Source of the DNA: Betaproteobacteria bacterium
GTDB taxonomy: Bacteria > Pseudomonadota > Gammaproteobacteria > Burkholderiales > Burkholderiaceae_D
DNA: 54,874 nucleotides
Direction of reading: 5' to 3'
Assembly (NCBI GenBank): GCA_025356395.1
Contig: JANXTA010000175.1
Coordinates: 1 to 54,874 of the forward strand
In this document: positions 53,292 through 54,874 of the stretch, piece by piece
Position numbering within the stretch: the first letter of the stretch is position 1
Layout: the number at the start of each line of letters is the position of its first letter
Position numbers and translations under genes: made by a program
Notes under the pieces: generated by a model
The model's input: the letters and a program-made list of their open reading frames with translations, nothing else
What the model was told of the DNA's origin: nothing
The model's database searches: none

Positions 53292-54695
53292 CTACAGCGT
53301 GAAGCGGAAGTCGTTCACGAAAGCACCGGGCAGTCGCATGCTGCCGGTCCCGCGCGAGCCGTAAGTCTGCGAGTCGGGGATGAACTCGCGCGTTGCGGTC
53401 AGGCCGGTCAGATGATCGCCGAGGATGCGATAGATGCTGTCGTCGAAGCGCATCACGTTGGTGGGGGCCACGGCCTCGCCGTTCTCGACCCAGAAGGTCG
53501 CGAAGCGGGTCATGCCGGTCATGCGGCAATTCATCCGGTCCGAGAAGTTGAGGTACCAGAGATTGTTGATGCACAGGCCGTTGCCGAGCTCGCGCAGGAT
53601 GTGGTCCTGCTCGACCGTGCCGGCCGCCATGTCGAGAGACGCCGGACTTTCATCCCCGTTCTCGGCGCCGTTCTGCGGCAGGCCGTACTCGCGCGCCGTG
53701 CGCGGTGACGCGAGCAGGCCCATGGCCCTGCCGTCCTTGATGAGGTCGATGTGCTCGGGCCTGCGGAAGCCGTCGCTCTGCACGATCGGCATCAGGCCGC
53801 CGGCCGTGTGCTCGGAGATCGACACCAGCGGGCTCAGGCTGGCCATCTGGTCGTAGAGCTTGCCGAGAGGATTCGTGCGGGTCGCCCGCGCCTTCGCGGA
53901 GAAGCCGCCCCAGGTCATCATCGACACCAGCTCGGCGACCGCCATCGGCGACAGGTAGACGCGGTACGCGCCCGGGTCGATACGCTTGGCGGGCAGCCTT
54001 AGCACCGACACGTCGTTGGCGGCGCGGATGATCTTGGCGCGCAGCACCTCGCGATCCCATTCGAAGCCGGCATAGCTGCTCTTGGCCGCCTTGTCCGCTT
54101 CGTGGTACAGGCTCCACTCGAAGTTGAAGTTGGAGACCTCGTGCCAGTTGTGGTGGCCGTACGAGCTCGCGAAGCCGCGCTGCATCGGACCCGTCGCGAG
54201 AAAGCCGACGAGGTCGTGGCCGACGCCCAGCTCCGTGATGGTCGCGGCCATCTCGATGCCCGACGGCAGCCGTCCCACCTTGACGTTGCGCGAGGTGAAG
54301 CCCTCGGTCTCGACCATCAGCAGCGGATCGGGCGGCAGGTCGGGCAGGGTGCCGCGCAACGAGGCCAGCGCGCGGTCGCACTGCGCGAGATCGGCGCCGA
54401 TGTCGCCCGACAGGGTCAGCGAGATCGCCGCCTGCCGCTGACCTTCGGCGTGGTCGTGGATCAGCCGCAGCGACAGGTAGGCCTGGTCGACGTGACCGGC
54501 CTGGCGGATGCGCGCGTGATTGAAGCGCACGAAGTCGGATTGCTCGGCCGCGTACGAACACATGAAGTGTTCGTCGGCGGCGAGGAACTTCGGCAGCCCT
54601 GCCGCCAGCTCCGCGAAGTAGCTCTCCGCATCCAGCCGCGGCATGCGGCCGGCACCAGCGGTCCGCGGGTCGCGCATGGCCGGCACCGCGCTCAT
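53292..54695 (-). CDS. TldD/PmbA-family peptidase, PmbA-type subunit
   Basis: This 467-residue protein has the TldD/PmbA C-terminal block ENGEAVAPTNVMRFDDSIYR and the middle SISEHTAGGLMPIVQSD. The ATG (54695) overlaps the preceding stop by 4 bp. The metal HExxxH of the TldD partner is not present, which fits the PmbA-like, non-catalytic role in a heterodimer. TldD-PmbA complexes cleave unfolded peptides, including RiPP precursors and CcdA. No RiPP gene is visible here. Confidence 0.82.
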   Translation of the reverse strand: MSAVPAMRDPRTAGAGRMPRLDAESYFAELAAGLPKFLAADEHFMCSYAAEQSDFVRFNHARIRQAGHVDQAYLSLRLIHDHAEGQRQAAISLTLSGDIGADLAQCDRALASLRGTLPDLPPDPLLMVETEGFTSRNVKVGRLPSGIEMAATITELGVGHDLVGFLATGPMQRGFASSYGHHNWHEVSNFNFEWSLYHEADKAAKSSYAGFEWDREVLRAKIIRAANDVSVLRLPAKRIDPGAYRVYLSPMAVAELVSMMTWGGFSAKARATRTNPLGKLYDQMASLSPLVSISEHTAGGLMPIVQSDGFRRPEHIDLIKDGRAMGLLASPRTAREYGLPQNGAENGDESPASLDMAAGTVEQDHILRELGNGLCINNLWYLNFSDRMNCRMTGMTRFATFWVENGEAVAPTNVMRFDDSIYRILGDHLTGLTATREFIPDSQTYGSRGTGSMRLPGAFVNDFRFTL

Positions 54696-54874
54696 GCCGC
54701 GCCTCCGGCGCCGAACACGTCGACATCGGCGAACAGGCAGGCCGGCGACGCGTGGCCGACGCGTATCACCTGCGACGGCTCGCCCTTGCCGCAGAACGGC
54801 GTGCCCATCACCTGCAGCGTGCTCTCGTCACCGACGGCCTTGAGGCTGCGCCAGAAGGTCGCCGACACGCCGCG
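54692..54874 (-). CDS. TldD-type peptidase subunit (C-terminal fragment)
   Basis: The frame enters from the right edge and ends at a TGA at 54694-54692. The visible 60 residues read VSATFWRSLKAVGDESTLQV and MGTPFCGKGEPSQVIRVGHA, matching the C-terminal part of TldD-like proteins. It overlaps the PmbA-like ATG by 4 bp, which is the normal arrangement of the pair. Its start and the metal site lie beyond the window. Confidence 0.7.
   Translation of the reverse strand, partial: RGVSATFWRSLKAVGDESTLQVMGTPFCGKGEPSQVIRVGHASPACLFADVDVFGAGGAA

Overview
The window is a compact, GC-rich chromosomal stretch with short gaps, many 1-8 bp gene overlaps and no RNA genes, insertion sequences or CRISPR. Two PEP-CTERM proteins, KgtP, SURF1, a TldD/PmbA-type pair and a purine catabolic set with PuuD/PuuE suggest a Betaproteobacterium (Burkholderiales or relatives). 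That placement is inference from gene content, because no rRNA or marker phylogeny is available here.

Left part (1-15.4 kb, mostly minus strand). Three tandem paralogues of an undescribed single-span membrane protein (one cut by the window edge) surround a KgtP-type symporter. Then come an Orn/Lys/Arg decarboxylase, a PEP-CTERM GDSL esterase, an old-yellow-enzyme reductase, a DUF4337-like protein, thyA-folA with a recognisable promoter, and a type-I ABC exporter.

Middle (15.4-27.8 kb). A divergent intergenic region (16.05-16.34 kb) carries two back-to-back sets of 11-bp-phased GTCAC half-sites that look like PhoB boxes. They face a secreted PHP-fold metallohydrolase on one side and a PEP-CTERM protein on the other. 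An overlapping four-gene operon follows (PpiC-like, HupE-like, 2OG-Fe oxygenase-like, membrane spermidine-synthase-like), then a TonB receptor, a fasciclin protein with a strong terminator, and a reductase gene broken by an in-frame stop.

27.8-36.8 kb (minus strand) is one collinear run: ketosynthase, chain-length-factor-like ketosynthase, flavin halogenase-like enzyme, LolD/FtsX-type ABC transporter, AttH/CrtC lipocalin-type hydratase and SURF1. It looks like a small polyene or lipid modification and export operon.

37-54.9 kb holds threonine dehydratase, an alpha/beta hydrolase, and a purine-catabolism island. The island has xdhABC for xanthine to urate, a uraH-puuD-wecB operon, and a divergent puuE plus uraD-allantoate amidohydrolase fusion, which together run from urate to beyond allantoate. 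uraH has no ATG, GTG or TTG start in frame. The window ends with small unknown genes, a HAD phosphatase and a TldD/PmbA-like pair cut by the right edge.
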